Origin: Microbacterium sp.
Lineage (GTDB): Bacteria; Actinomycetota; Actinomycetes; Actinomycetales; Microbacteriaceae
Length of the DNA: 64,000 bases
Direction of reading: 5' to 3'
Assembly: GCF_031179285.1 (NCBI RefSeq)
Contig: NZ_JAPSHY010000002.1
Span: forward strand, 164,658-228,657
Made by a program: the position numbers and the translations under genes. The notes beneath the pieces are model-generated. The model saw nothing but the letters and a program-made list of their open reading frames with translations, searched no databases and was not told the origin of the DNA. Positions 35,901-48,022 of the stretch are shown here, piece after piece; position 1 is the stretch's first letter; every line of letters begins with the position of its first letter.

Positions 35901-36736
35901 GCGAGAACACCCTCGAGGCGCGCAACCTCGTCAAGGACTTCCGGTTGCGGTCCGGTTTCAAGACGACGATCCTCCACGCGGTGAAGGACGTCTCGTTCAC
36001 GCTGGAACCGGGCAAGACCGTCGCGCTCGTCGGCGAATCCGGCAGCGGGAAATCCACCATCGCCCGGATGCTGATGAAGCTCGAGACGCCGACGTCGGGT
36101 GACATCCTGCTCGACGGTTCCCCGAGCGGGTCCCGCGGACGCGCCCTCGCGCGCTACCGCTCAGATGTGCAGATGGTGTTCCAGGATCCGTTCGCGTCGC
36201 TGAACCCGTTCCACACGATCATCCACCACCTCGAGCGACCGCTGCGGATCCATCACCGCGACTGGTCGGCGGAGCAGGTGCGCGAGCGCGCGCTCGAACT
36301 CCTCGATCGGGTGCGGCTGTCGCCGGCGGAGAGCTATGCCGAGCGGCGTCCGCACGAGCTGTCAGGCGGTCAGCGGCAACGCGTCGCCATCGCCCGTGCG
36401 CTGGCCCCGGGCGCCCGGTTCATCGTGGCGGACGAGCCGGTGTCGATGCTCGATGTGTCCATCCGGCTCGGCGTACTGAACCTGCTCGCCGACCTTCAGC
36501 GCGAGGAGCAGCTCGGCGTGCTGTACATCACGCACGACCTCGCCACCGCGCGGCACTTCAGCGACGAGATCCTCGTGATGTACCGCGGTGACATCGTCGA
36601 GCGAGGTCCCGCCGACGAGGTCATCCTCAACCCGCAGCACGAATACACCAAGACCCTGCTCGGGGCTGCCCCGGAGCCGGAGAACCTGGGCCGGCTGCGC
36701 GATGAGGTGCGCGCGGAGCTCGCCGTCGGACGATAG
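35897..36736 (+). CDS. ABC importer ATPase, DppF type
   Basis: A 279-residue ATPase, the second nucleotide-binding subunit. Walker A GESGSGKST, LSGGQRQRVAIARALAPG signature, Walker B FIVADEPVSMLD and H-loop YITHDLATA are present, with the C-terminal PQHEYTKTLLGAAPEP. It overlaps the previous gene by four bases (ATGA) and ends the importer operon just before the glycine riboswitch. Confidence 0.94.
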   Translation: MSENTLEARNLVKDFRLRSGFKTTILHAVKDVSFTLEPGKTVALVGESGSGKSTIARMLMKLETPTSGDILLDGSPSGSRGRALARYRSDVQMVFQDPFASLNPFHTIIHHLERPLRIHHRDWSAEQVRERALELLDRVRLSPAESYAERRPHELSGGQRQRVAIARALAPGARFIVADEPVSMLDVSIRLGVLNLLADLQREEQLGVLYITHDLATARHFSDEILVMYRGDIVERGPADEVILNPQHEYTKTLLGAAPEPENLGRLRDEVRAELAVGR

Positions 36737-36739
36737 AGT
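36734..36739 (+). promoter_or_regulatory. Candidate -10 box of the gcv operon (TAGAGT)
   Basis: TAGAGT begins at the stop codon of the upstream ATPase gene and would start transcription near 36746, just before the riboswitch. No convincing -35 is visible. Confidence 0.4.
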
Positions 36740-36764
36740 GTTGCCATAACTGAAGACAGGCCGA

Positions 36765-36975
36765 ATGAATCTCGCGGGAGAGCTCCGGTGAAGACAGCCG
36801 GGCACCGAAGGAGCAAGCCTCCCCGCCAATCTCTCAGGTAACGCGTACCGCGCGATTCCGGCCACTCTGAAAAGCGATGTCGAGCGAAGCGGTTCGCCGA
36901 GATCCGCCGACGGTGAAAGCCCCGCCATGCACGGGCGAAACTCTCAGGCCCATGACAGAGGGGGAGTTCCGAGGA
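36765..36975 (+). promoter_or_regulatory. Tandem glycine riboswitch upstream of gcvT
   Basis: Two glycine aptamers in series. Aptamer 1 (about 36765-36872) has GCACCGAAGGAGCAAGCC (36811-36829 area) and AATCTCTCAGGTA. Aptamer 2 (about 36880-36975) has GACGGTGAAAGCC, GGGCGAAACTCTCAGG and ACAGAGGGGGAG. These are the conserved core blocks of the gcvT RNA motif. Glycine binding is known to switch on glycine-cleavage operons. The expression platform must lie between about 36970 and the gcvT start at 37020, where GGGAGAA serves as RBS. Confidence 0.92.
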
Positions 36976-37019
36976 ACGACGTCGACGCCGTTCCGCCCGT
37001 TCCAGCCCGGGAGAACTCC

Positions 37020-38204
37020 GTGTCAGACCCCCGCTACACCCCGCTCCGCGAGCGCCATGAGGCGCTGGGCGCGTCCTTCACCGACTTCGGCGGCTGGCAG
37101 ATGCCGGTGCGCTACACATCCGACCTCGCCGAGCACCACGCGGTGCGGCAGTCCGCCGGCCTCTTCGACATCTCGCACATGGCCGAGTTCCTCGTCACCG
37201 GGGAGTACGCCGGCGAGTTCCTCGACTTCTCGCTGGCGGGCCGGATCTCGGCGATGCCGGTGGGCAAGGCGAAGTACTCGCTCATGCTCGCCGAACACGG
37301 CGGCATCATCGACGACGTCATCGCCTACCGGCTGGCGGAGGACCGGTACCTGGTGATCGCGAACGCCGGAAACCGCGGAGCGGTCGACTCGGCCTTCGCG
37401 TCTCGGGTCAGGGCGTTCCCTTCGCGAATCGAGCGGGAACTCCCGCAGCGGGCCGAGGGCGAGGAGCGCAGCTTCGCCGGGTTCCTCGGCGACCGGGGAG
37501 TCGACGTCGAGGACGTCTCCGACACCTACGCGCTGCTCGCAGTCCAGGGGCCGGCGGCCGAAGCCGTCGTGTCCGCGACCGAGGGCATCACCGAGCTCGG
37601 CACCCCGTGGGCCGAGCAGAAGTATTACGCCTGGGCCGAGGCCTACTTCCTCGGACAGCCGCTGCTCATCGCCCGGACGGGGTACACCGGGGAAGACGGT
37701 TTCGAGCTCCTCGTGCATGCGGGCGACGCGCCGGCCCTGTGGGACGCGCTGCTCGCCGCCGGTGAGCCGCACGCACTCGTGCCGGCCGGGCTCGCCGCCC
37801 GAGACACACTTCGGCTCGAGGCCGGCATGCCGCTGTACGGTCACGAGCTGACCCTCGATACCAAGCCGGTGCAGGCCGGTCTCGGTCGCGTCGTGGCCGC
37901 GGACAAGGAGATGTTCGTCGGCAAGGACGCGCTGGATGCCGCATCCGACGCCCCTGTCCTCGTGGGTCTCACCGCCGACGGCAAGCGCGCCGGACGCGCG
38001 GGATACGCGGTCGTATCAGCCAGCGGCGAGACGCTCGGCGAGATCACCAGCGGCGCCCTCAGCCCGACGCTCGGCCATCCCATCGCGATGGCGTATGTAC
38101 ACCCTTCTTCCGCCGAAGCGGGAACCGAAGTATTCCTGGATGTGCGGGGCACGAGGATTCCCGCCACCGTGACCACGCTGCCTTTCTACCGGAGGACAAA
38201 ATGA
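37020..38204 (+). CDS. gcvT: Glycine cleavage system T protein (aminomethyltransferase)
   Basis: A 394-residue T protein that transfers the methylene carbon from the lipoyl-H-protein intermediate to tetrahydrofolate, releasing ammonia. Visible: [61 protein letters not shown] and the C-terminal FYRR. GTG 37020 has GGGAGAA in front; the upstream open frame lies inside the riboswitch and is not translated. Its stop overlaps the gcvH start (ATGA). Confidence 0.96.
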   Translation: MSDPRYTPLRERHEALGASFTDFGGWQMPVRYTSDLAEHHAVRQSAGLFDISHMAEFLVTGEYAGEFLDFSLAGRISAMPVGKAKYSLMLAEHGGIIDDVIAYRLAEDRYLVIANAGNRGAVDSAFASRVRAFPSRIERELPQRAEGEERSFAGFLGDRGVDVEDVSDTYALLAVQGPAAEAVVSATEGITELGTPWAEQKYYAWAEAYFLGQPLLIARTGYTGEDGFELLVHAGDAPALWDALLAAGEPHALVPAGLAARDTLRLEAGMPLYGHELTLDTKPVQAGLGRVVAADKEMFVGKDALDAASDAPVLVGLTADGKRAGRAGYAVVSASGETLGEITSGALSPTLGHPIAMAYVHPSSAEAGTEVFLDVRGTRIPATVTTLPFYRRTK

Positions 38205-38578
38205 CCGACCTCAACGCACTCCACTACACCGACGAGCACGAGTGGATCGCCGGCAGCGGCGACACCGTGACGATCGGCATCACCGACTACGCCGCCGAGA
38301 AGCTCGGCGATGTGGTGTTCGTCGAGCTGCCCGCCGTCGGCACCGAGGTCACCTCCGGCGCTGTCGTCGGCGAGATCGAATCGACGAAGTCGGTCGGCGA
38401 GCTCTACGCGCCCGTGTCCGGCACCGTCGTCGAGATCAACGACGCCGTCGTCGACGACCCGTCGCTGGTGAACGCCGAACCGTTCGAGGGCGGCTGGCTG
38501 ATCAAGGTGTCGGTCGCCGACGGTGCGACCGACGGGCTGCTGGACCGCGACGCGTACGTCGCGCTGACGGAGGGCTGA
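38201..38578 (+). CDS. gcvH: Glycine cleavage system H protein
   Basis: A 125-residue lipoyl carrier that shuttles the aminomethyl group between the P, T and L proteins. The lipoylated lysine is K63 in [18 protein letters not shown]. The hammerhead fold signatures HEWIAG and [18 protein letters not shown] are present. It overlaps gcvT by four bases and is eight bases from gcvP. Confidence 0.97.
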   Translation: MTDLNALHYTDEHEWIAGSGDTVTIGITDYAAEKLGDVVFVELPAVGTEVTSGAVVGEIESTKSVGELYAPVSGTVVEINDAVVDDPSLVNAEPFEGGWLIKVSVADGATDGLLDRDAYVALTEG

Positions 38579-38585
38579 TCCAGAA

Positions 38586-41465
<2,880 letters not shown>

Positions 41466-42118
41466 GACCTGAGTCCTCCTGACCGCGAGACTGCACCTGC
41501 GCGCCGAGACCGTGGCTTTTCACCACGATGTGTGCGGGCGAGGTCGACGGCGGTCACATGCGGCGAGGTGAGCAGCAGGCCGTCGTGCACCTGCAGGTCG
41601 AGGTCGGCCGCGGATCGATCGATGCGCACGCCGTTCCGCTCCCGCGCCGTTCCTTCGGCATCCACGAGATGCACCGGATGTGCGGAGCGCCCGATCGACA
41701 CGCCCAGAAGCCCCGCGGCGGACGTGAGGACGAACGCCGCACCTGCCCAGTGTCCGGGCGAAGCAGGGGATGGGAGAGGCGGCGATCACCGTCCGAGTGT
41801 GTCCGGGGAGCGGCATCCGGATCCACTGGATCCCAGGTTCTGTGGAGAGTTCGGCTGTCCTTCGCGGGGTGGAGGACCTCGCTCTCGGTCCGTCCTCCCT
41901 CGCCCGTTCCGCGCCCCCGAGACTGCACCCAACCGCCGAGATCTGAAAGCGGGGGAGGGGGAAGGAGGACAGCGGGACAGTGGCGAAGGCGGAGGTCACC
42001 ACTCAGTAACGGTTCATTAACAACACCGGTGGATGCCGGGTACCGCGTCTACGCTCGGAGTATCGCACTGCACTCGACGATGAGTGCGGGCTTGTCTATG
42101 TCCACAGGAGGACACAAA
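41466..42118. other. 653-base gap between gcvP and the second importer
   Basis: It holds no intact gene. A decayed coding remnant is read leftward at about 41508-41800. From about 41800 to 42000 I see nothing definite. The promoter of the importer should lie at about 42000-42100: TACGCT near 42051 is a possible -10 without a good -35. Confidence 0.6.
41508..41800 (-). pseudogene. Remnant of an AbiEi/DUF559-like protein gene
   Basis: Read leftward, one frame gives a protein-like stretch: GHWAGAAFVLTSAAGLLGV, then AHPVHLVDAEG, NGVRIDRSAADLDLQVHDG, LLLTSPHVTAVDLARTHRG. The order 'hydrophobic helix, HPVHLV, short polar linker, G-L-LTSPxxTAVDLAR' resembles the middle of Microbacteriaceae AbiEi/DUF559 proteins (V.VTSLARTVVDLAR pattern). 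It lacks a plausible N-terminus and the C-terminal nuclease domain. I call it a decayed fragment; the family assignment is tentative. Confidence 0.4.
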
Positions 42119-43792
42119 GTGAAGCGAAACAAGATCGCCGTCGCGGGCATCGCACTGTTCGCGACCGGGGCCATGGTCCTCGCAGGGTGCTCAGCAGGAG
42201 AGAATCCCGATCAGGGCGGAGGATCCGAGTTCCAAGCCGACCCGGACGCCATCATCCTCACCAACGGCACGGAGCCGGAGCATCCGCTCATCCCGACCAA
42301 CACCAACGAGGTCGGCGGCGGCAAGATCCTCGACGAGATCTTCGCGGGGCTGGTCTACTACGACGGTGACGGCGCCCCGGTCAACGACATGGCCGAGGAG
42401 ATTACCACCGAGGATCCGCAGAACATCACCGTCAAGCTGAAGAAGGGGCACACCTTCACCAACGGTGAAGAGGTCACCGCCGACAACTTCGTCAAAGCCT
42501 GGAACTACGGCGCTCAGGCGGAGAACGCTCACCTTTCGAGCTACTTCTTCGAAGACATCGAGGGCTTCATCAACGATCCGGGTGACGCAGCCAACCCCGA
42601 CGACGACATCTTCGGGGCCCAGGGCGACATGTCCGGCCTCAAGATCGTCGACGACCACACCTTCACCATCACGCTGAACAAGCCGGCATCCGACTTCGCA
42701 CTGCGCCTGGGCTATTCGGCCTACTACCCGCTGCCCGACGTCGCCTTCGAAGACATGGAGGCGTTCGGCGAGAACCCCATCGGCAACGGCCCGTACATGC
42801 TCGCCGAAGAGGGCGCGTGGCAGCACGACGTGCAGATCGATCTCGTTCGCAACGACGACTACAAGGGCGAGCGCAAGCCCGCCAACGGCGGTCTCACGAT
42901 CAAGTTCTACGCCACCCAGGATGCCGCGTACGCAGATCTCCAGGGCGATCAGGTCGACGTGATCGATGAGATCCCGCCGGTGTCGCTGCCCACCTTCCAG
43001 GACGACCTGGGCGACCGCGCGGTGAACCAGCCGTCTGCAGTGTTCCAGTCGTTCACGATCGGGCAGTTCCTGCCGCACTTCTCCGGTGAGGAGGGCGTGC
43101 TGCGCCGCCAGGCGATCTCGATGGCCATCGACCGCGAACAGATCACGGAGAAGATCTTCTTCGGCACCCGCACTCCGGCATCGGACTTCACCTCACCGGT
43201 GATCGCCGGATGGTCGGACTCGATCCCCGGCGCGGAGGTCCTCGAATACAACCCCGACAAGGCCAAGGAGCTGTGGGCGGAAGCCGACAAGATCTCGCCG
43301 TGGGAGGGTGAGTTCCAGATCGCCTACAACTCCGACGGTGGCCACCAGGAGTGGGTCGACGCCGTGACGAACTCGATCACGAACACGTTCGAGATCGAAG
43401 CGTCCGGCGCGCCGTACCCGACACTGGCCGTGATGCGCGAGCAGATCAACGCCCGCACGATCACCACGGCTGCTCGCTCCGGCTGGCAGGCGGACTACCC
43501 GGGGATGTACAACTTCCTGGGTCCGCTGTACGCCACCAACGCCGGATCCAACGACGGCGACTACAGCAACGCGGAGTTCGACGACCTGCTCGAGTCGGGC
43601 ATCAGCAACCCCGACGCCGAGGCGCAGATCGAGGAGTTCACCCAGGCTCAGGAGATCCTCCTGAACGACCTGCCCGCGATCCCGCTCTGGTACCAGAACG
43701 CGACCGGCGGCTACAGCCAGAACGTGCAGAACGTGACGGTCGGCTGGAACTCGGTTCCGATCTTCCACCAGATCACCAAGGCGGCCGAGTAG
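42119..43792 (+). CDS. ABC importer substrate-binding lipoprotein, OppA-like (family 5)
   Basis: A 557-residue lipoprotein. The signal peptide ends in lipobox L21-A-G-C24 (MVLAGCSAG). The family-5 domain shows TNGTEPEHPLIPTNTNEVGG, TFTNGEEVTADNFVKAWNY, PIGNGPYMLAEEGAW and RRQAISMAIDREQITEKIFF, which is close to actinobacterial OppA/peptide binders. GTG 42119 has ACAGGAGGACACAAA before it, a strong RBS. The open frame further left to 41528 is not supported. It heads a four-gene importer operon. Confidence 0.93.
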   Translation: MKRNKIAVAGIALFATGAMVLAGCSAGENPDQGGGSEFQADPDAIILTNGTEPEHPLIPTNTNEVGGGKILDEIFAGLVYYDGDGAPVNDMAEEITTEDPQNITVKLKKGHTFTNGEEVTADNFVKAWNYGAQAENAHLSSYFFEDIEGFINDPGDAANPDDDIFGAQGDMSGLKIVDDHTFTITLNKPASDFALRLGYSAYYPLPDVAFEDMEAFGENPIGNGPYMLAEEGAWQHDVQIDLVRNDDYKGERKPANGGLTIKFYATQDAAYADLQGDQVDVIDEIPPVSLPTFQDDLGDRAVNQPSAVFQSFTIGQFLPHFSGEEGVLRRQAISMAIDREQITEKIFFGTRTPASDFTSPVIAGWSDSIPGAEVLEYNPDKAKELWAEADKISPWEGEFQIAYNSDGGHQEWVDAVTNSITNTFEIEASGAPYPTLAVMREQINARTITTAARSGWQADYPGMYNFLGPLYATNAGSNDGDYSNAEFDDLLESGISNPDAEAQIEEFTQAQEILLNDLPAIPLWYQNATGGYSQNVQNVTVGWNSVPIFHQITKAAE

Positions 43793-43807
43793 TACCTCGC
43801 AATGACT

Positions 43808-43847
43808 GCCGGGAGGCGGTGACGTCCGTCGTCACCGCCTTCCGGGC
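43808..43847 (+). terminator. Intra-operon hairpin after the OppA-like gene
   Basis: GCCGGGAGGCGGTGACG and CGTCACCGCCTTCCGGGC form a stem of about 17 pairs with one bulge or mismatch. It lies 15 bases after the binding-protein stop, inside the 99-base gap before the permease gene. Such hairpins stabilise the binding-protein mRNA or attenuate downstream transcription; which one is not visible here. Confidence 0.65.
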
Positions 43848-43891
43848 TGTCGTCAACGACTCTGCTCGCCCTCCCACAGAAGGGACTGCGG

Positions 43892-44818
43892 ATGCTCAAC
43901 TACATCCTGCGTCGCCTGCTGCAGGTGATTCCGGTCTTCATCGGTGCCACCCTGCTGATCTATTTCCTCGTGTTCGCCATGCCGGGAGACCCCATCCTCG
44001 CCCTCTTCGGCGACCGGTCGCCGAACCCGGCCCTGGTCAGTGCCCTGCGAGAGCGCTACCACCTGAACGACCCGTTCATCGTGCAGTACTGGTACTACAT
44101 CACCGGTGTGCTCCAGGGTGACCTGGGCGTGACCTTCTCCGGGCGGCCGGTGTCCGAGGTCCTCGTCCACACGCTCCCGGTGACCGGTCGGCTGGCGCTC
44201 ATGGCGATCGGCATCGAGTTCACCATGGCGATCATCATCGGCACGATCTCGGCCATGAACAAGGGCAAGGTCTTCGACCACGTCTCGCTCATCGTCGCCC
44301 TGGTCTCGATCGCGATCCCCATCTTCGTGCTCTGCTTCCTCGCACAGTACTTCCTCGCGATCCAGTGGGGCTGGTTCAAGCCGACCGTCGGAGCCGACAA
44401 CGACTGGGGTGGACTCTGGCTGCCCGCCCTCGTGCTCGGCTTCAGCCTCTATGCCGTGAGCATGCGACTGATGCGAAGCTCCGTCATCGACACCCTGAAT
44501 CAGGACTGGGTGCGCACCGCCTACAGCAAGGGGCTGCCCCGGCGCCGGGTGATCCCGGTGCACGTGCTTCGCAACTCGCTCATCCCCGTCATCACCCACT
44601 CGGCGACGAGCTTCGGCATCCTGCTCGTCGGCGCCACCGTCACCGAGGGCATCTTCAACGTGCCAGGAGTCGGTAACACGCTGTACCAGGCGGCCATCCG
44701 CGGCGAGGGTCCGACGGTCGTCTCGTTCGTCACCGTGTTCGTCATCCTGTACGTGCTGGTGAACCTGATCATCGACCTGCTGTACGGACTGCTCGACCCG
44801 AGGATTCGCTATGTCTGA
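43892..44818 (+). CDS. ABC importer permease, OppB type
   Basis: A 308-residue permease with about six helices. MLNYILRRLLQVIPVFIGATLLIYFLVFAMPGDP is the OppB N-terminal signature. The EAA-loop region LNQDWVRTAYSKGLPRRRVIPVHVLRNSLIPVI and the end DLLYGLLDPRIRYV are typical. It overlaps the next permease gene by eight bases. Confidence 0.94.
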   Translation: MLNYILRRLLQVIPVFIGATLLIYFLVFAMPGDPILALFGDRSPNPALVSALRERYHLNDPFIVQYWYYITGVLQGDLGVTFSGRPVSEVLVHTLPVTGRLALMAIGIEFTMAIIIGTISAMNKGKVFDHVSLIVALVSIAIPIFVLCFLAQYFLAIQWGWFKPTVGADNDWGGLWLPALVLGFSLYAVSMRLMRSSVIDTLNQDWVRTAYSKGLPRRRVIPVHVLRNSLIPVITHSATSFGILLVGATVTEGIFNVPGVGNTLYQAAIRGEGPTVVSFVTVFVILYVLVNLIIDLLYGLLDPRIRYV

Positions 44819-45752
44819 TCCCACCACCCAGAAGCATTACGTCGCGCCGGTCGAGACGGAGACCATCTCCGTCGACGCGATCCGCATCGCCGAGAAGCCC
44901 AGCAATCTGTGGCTCGACGCGTGGCGCGACCTTCGCCGCAGGCCCCTGTTCTGGCTCTCGGTGCTCCTCGCCGCGGTCTTCCTGCTGATGGCGGTGTGGC
45001 CGACGCTGTTCACTCAGGTGAATCCCCGTGCGGGAGACCTCATGTACAGCAACGAGGGCCCGGCACCCGGGCACCCGCTCGGCTACACCTTCCAGGGGCA
45101 GGACATCTACGCGCGCATCGTCTGGGGAGCGCAGACCTCGCTGTCGGTCGGTCTGATCGCGACCGTGCTGTCGTCGGTGATCGGTCTCGTCATGGGCGCG
45201 CTCGCCGGCTACTACGGCGGCTGGCTCGACTCGCTGCTCTCACGCGTCGGCGACATCTTCTTCGCGATCCCGTACATCCTCGCCGCAGTCGTCGTGATGA
45301 CCGTCTTCTCGCAGTTCCGCTCCGTCTGGACGCTCGCACTGGCGATCGGCGGATTCTCCTGGGCGGCGACGGCGCGGGTCGTGCGAGCCGAGGTGCTGCG
45401 AGTGCGCCAAGCCGACTTCGTCATGGCATCGCGGGCTCTCGGGCAGTCGCGGTTCGCCACCCTGCTCAGTCACGTCATCCCCAACGCGATCGCGCCGCTG
45501 CTGGTCGTGTCGACGCTCGGTCTCGCGACCGCGATCGTGGCCGAATCCACGCTGTCGTTCCTCGGTGTCGGCCTCGGCGGGAGCATCGTCTCCTGGGGCA
45601 ACGACATCAGCCAGGCGCAGGCCGCACTGCGCATCGCGCCGATGGCGCTGATCTACCCCTCGATCGCGCTCACGCTGGCCGTGCTCGCGTTCGTCACTCT
45701 GGGCGAGCTCATCCGCGACGCCCTCGATCCGAAGGCGAGGGCCCTCCGATGA
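44811..45752 (+). CDS. ABC importer permease, OppC type
   Basis: A 313-residue permease: polar head to about residue 35, then six helices. HPLGYTFQGQDIYARIVWGAQTSLSVGL, the EAA-loop segment RQADFVMASRALGQSRFATLLSHVIPN and ESTLSFLGVGLGGSIVSWGNDI are OppC signatures. Its stop overlaps the ATPase start (ATGA). Confidence 0.94.
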   Translation: MSDPTTQKHYVAPVETETISVDAIRIAEKPSNLWLDAWRDLRRRPLFWLSVLLAAVFLLMAVWPTLFTQVNPRAGDLMYSNEGPAPGHPLGYTFQGQDIYARIVWGAQTSLSVGLIATVLSSVIGLVMGALAGYYGGWLDSLLSRVGDIFFAIPYILAAVVVMTVFSQFRSVWTLALAIGGFSWAATARVVRAEVLRVRQADFVMASRALGQSRFATLLSHVIPNAIAPLLVVSTLGLATAIVAESTLSFLGVGLGGSIVSWGNDISQAQAALRIAPMALIYPSIALTLAVLAFVTLGELIRDALDPKARALR

Positions 45753-47428
45753 GCGGATTCGAACGAGCGGCGGCGCCGGTACCTCTGCTGAGCGTCCGAG
45801 ATCTGCGGGTGGCGTTTCGCACGCAGGAGGGGCCCCGAGAGGTGCTCCACGCGATCAGCTTCGACCTCTTCCCGGGTGAGACGGTCGCGATCGTCGGGGA
45901 GTCGGGATCCGGAAAATCGACGACGGCGAGCGCCATCGTCAATCTGCTCCCCGGCTCGGGGGAGATCACCGGCGGATCGATCACGCTCGACGGGCGGGAG
46001 CTGACGACTCTCAGCCGCCACGCGATCGAGGGGGTGCGCGGTCGCGACATCGGCTTCGTTCCCCAGGATCCGATGTCGAACCTCAACCCGGTGTGGAGCA
46101 TCGGGTTCCAGGTGAAGGAGGCGATCCGCGCCAACGGCATCGCACAGGGGCGCGCCGCGGTCAGGGATCGTGCGATCGAGGTGCTGCAGCAGGCGGGGCT
46201 CGCGGATGCCGCGAACCGGCTGAATCAATACCCGCACCAGTTCTCGGGCGGAATGCGTCAGCGTGCGCTGATCGGGATCGGCCTCGCCGCAGATCCGAAG
46301 CTGCTCATCGCCGACGAGCCGACCTCCGCGCTCGACGTCACCGTCCAGCGGACGATCCTCGATCACATGGCGTCGCTGACCCGTGAGAAGGGCACGTCGG
46401 TGCTGCTGATCACCCACGACCTCGGTCTTGCGGCCGAACGCGCGGAGAAGATCATCGTGATGAACGGAGGCGACATCGTCGAGGCCGGTCCCAGCAGGCA
46501 GATCCTCGAGGATCCGCAGCATCCGTACACGAAGCGCCTCGTCGCCGCGGCTCCCAGCATCGCCTCGAAACGCATCCAGGCCGTCGTCGAGGATCGCGGC
46601 ATCGAGACGCTGGACGATCTCGCCGACATCCCGCCGACGGTGAGGGTGGCGGGCCTCACCAAGGACTACAAGATCCGGCAGGGGCTGTTTCGAAGCGATC
46701 CCTTCCGGGCGGTCGACGACGTCTCGTTCGAGATCCCGAGAGGAAAGACCCTCGCGCTCGTCGGCGAGTCCGGTTCGGGGAAGTCGACCGTGGCGAAGAT
46801 GATCCTCAAGCTCGAGGATCCGACCAGCGGCACGATCGAGATCGACGGGCAGGATGTGTCGCGTCTGTCCGAGGCGCAGTCGTTCGGACTACGCCGGCGG
46901 ATGCAACCGGTGTTCCAGGACCCCTACGGCTCGCTCGATCCGCTTCGGAACATCGGTAACACCATCGCCGAGCCGCTGCAGATCCACGGTGCCGGCGACC
47001 GCGCTTCTCAGCGCGAGCGCGTGGAGGAGCTTCTCGACCAGGTCGCATTGCCCCGGGCGCTCGCGACCCGCTACCCGAACGAGCTGTCCGGCGGGCAGCG
47101 GCAGCGCGTCGCGATCGCACGCGCTCTCGCGCTCAAGCCCGACATCGTGGTGCTGGATGAGGCGGTCTCGGCCCTCGATGTCCTCGTGCAGGATCAGATC
47201 CTGAAGCTGCTCGCCGATCTGCAGTCCGAGTTGAACCTGACATATCTGTTCATCACGCACGACCTCGCCGTCGTGCGGGTGTCGAGCGACCTGGTCTGCG
47301 TCATGGAGCGCGGGCGGGTCGTCGAGCAGGGAACCGTCGACGAGATCTTCGCGAACCCGCAGCAGGAATACACCGACCGCCTCCTGCAGGCGATCCCCGG
47401 CGCCTCGATCCCGCTGGGCGGACGCTGA
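45749..47428 (+). CDS. Fused dual-ATPase of the OppDF type
   Basis: A 559-residue protein with two complete ABC domains in one chain. Domain 1 (about 14-270) has GESGSGKST, FSGGMRQRALIGIGLAADP, LLIADEPTSALD and LITHDLGLA. Domain 2 (about 305-555) has GESGSGKST, LSGGQRQRVAIARALALKP, IVVLDEAVSALD (Asp-Glu-Ala) and FITHDLAVV. One polypeptide thus replaces the separate OppD and OppF subunits; the first importer keeps them separate. The ATG at 45749 overlaps the permease stop. Confidence 0.94.
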   Translation: MSGFERAAAPVPLLSVRDLRVAFRTQEGPREVLHAISFDLFPGETVAIVGESGSGKSTTASAIVNLLPGSGEITGGSITLDGRELTTLSRHAIEGVRGRDIGFVPQDPMSNLNPVWSIGFQVKEAIRANGIAQGRAAVRDRAIEVLQQAGLADAANRLNQYPHQFSGGMRQRALIGIGLAADPKLLIADEPTSALDVTVQRTILDHMASLTREKGTSVLLITHDLGLAAERAEKIIVMNGGDIVEAGPSRQILEDPQHPYTKRLVAAAPSIASKRIQAVVEDRGIETLDDLADIPPTVRVAGLTKDYKIRQGLFRSDPFRAVDDVSFEIPRGKTLALVGESGSGKSTVAKMILKLEDPTSGTIEIDGQDVSRLSEAQSFGLRRRMQPVFQDPYGSLDPLRNIGNTIAEPLQIHGAGDRASQRERVEELLDQVALPRALATRYPNELSGGQRQRVAIARALALKPDIVVLDEAVSALDVLVQDQILKLLADLQSELNLTYLFITHDLAVVRVSSDLVCVMERGRVVEQGTVDEIFANPQQEYTDRLLQAIPGASIPLGGR

Positions 47429-47430
47429 CG

Positions 47431-47997
47431 GTGGTGGCGGAGAATCGGCGCGAGGGCGCGCGGACGTACCGCGCGCCTTCAGGGCTGGTGGTCCTGATCG
47501 CCTGCGTGCTGCTGGCGGCGTTCCTGCTCGGCGACGCCGTCGTGCGCGGCAGCTGGGGGCAGATGCTGCTGCTGGCGCCGTGGGTGCTGCTTGCGCTGTG
47601 GGCCGTGTACGAGGTCGCTGCCGTCTCGGCGGTGCGGGTCGATGACGGGGGAGTGCTCGTGCAGAACATGCTGCGCCGCACGTCCTTCGGCTGGAACCAC
47701 GTGCGCGACGTCGACCTGCGCTGGCAGCTGGTCTTCTCGCTGGAGGACGGCACCGACGTCGCCTGCTACGGCGAACCGGCGCGGTCGCGACCCGTGCGCA
47801 CCCGGATGCGTGACGACGAGGCTCCGAAGGCTCCGGCGGGCGTCCGCGTTCTCGCCGACATCCGGGAGCGCTGGCAGTCGGCGACAGGGCCGACGGGTGC
47901 GCCGATCCGCCGGACGTGGGACGTCCCTGCACTCGCCGTGCTGGGCGTGCTGGTGCTCTGGGCCGCCGCGGCGGTCATCATCGCGAACCTCGGCTGA
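47431..47997 (+). CDS. PH-domain membrane protein
   Basis: A 188-residue protein: two N-terminal helices (about 18-36 and 45-63), a bacterial PH-like domain (about 65-135, with VRVDDGGVLVQNMLRRTSFGWNHVRDVDLRW), then a C-terminal helix (about 168-186). It resembles PH-domain proteins of actinobacteria, of unknown function. GTG 47431 or the next GTG 47434 may be used. It starts two bases after the ATPase stop, so it is probably the last gene of that operon by read-through. Confidence 0.75.
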   Translation: MVAENRREGARTYRAPSGLVVLIACVLLAAFLLGDAVVRGSWGQMLLLAPWVLLALWAVYEVAAVSAVRVDDGGVLVQNMLRRTSFGWNHVRDVDLRWQLVFSLEDGTDVACYGEPARSRPVRTRMRDDEAPKAPAGVRVLADIRERWQSATGPTGAPIRRTWDVPALAVLGVLVLWAAAAVIIANLG

Positions 47998-48022
47998 GAC
48001 CCTCCTCACCGCCGCAGCGGGC

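Noticed and set aside
36877..37356. Reading frames inside the glycine riboswitch
   Set aside because: The region is a structured RNA. The frames begin in aptamer sequence and continue into gcvT out of frame.
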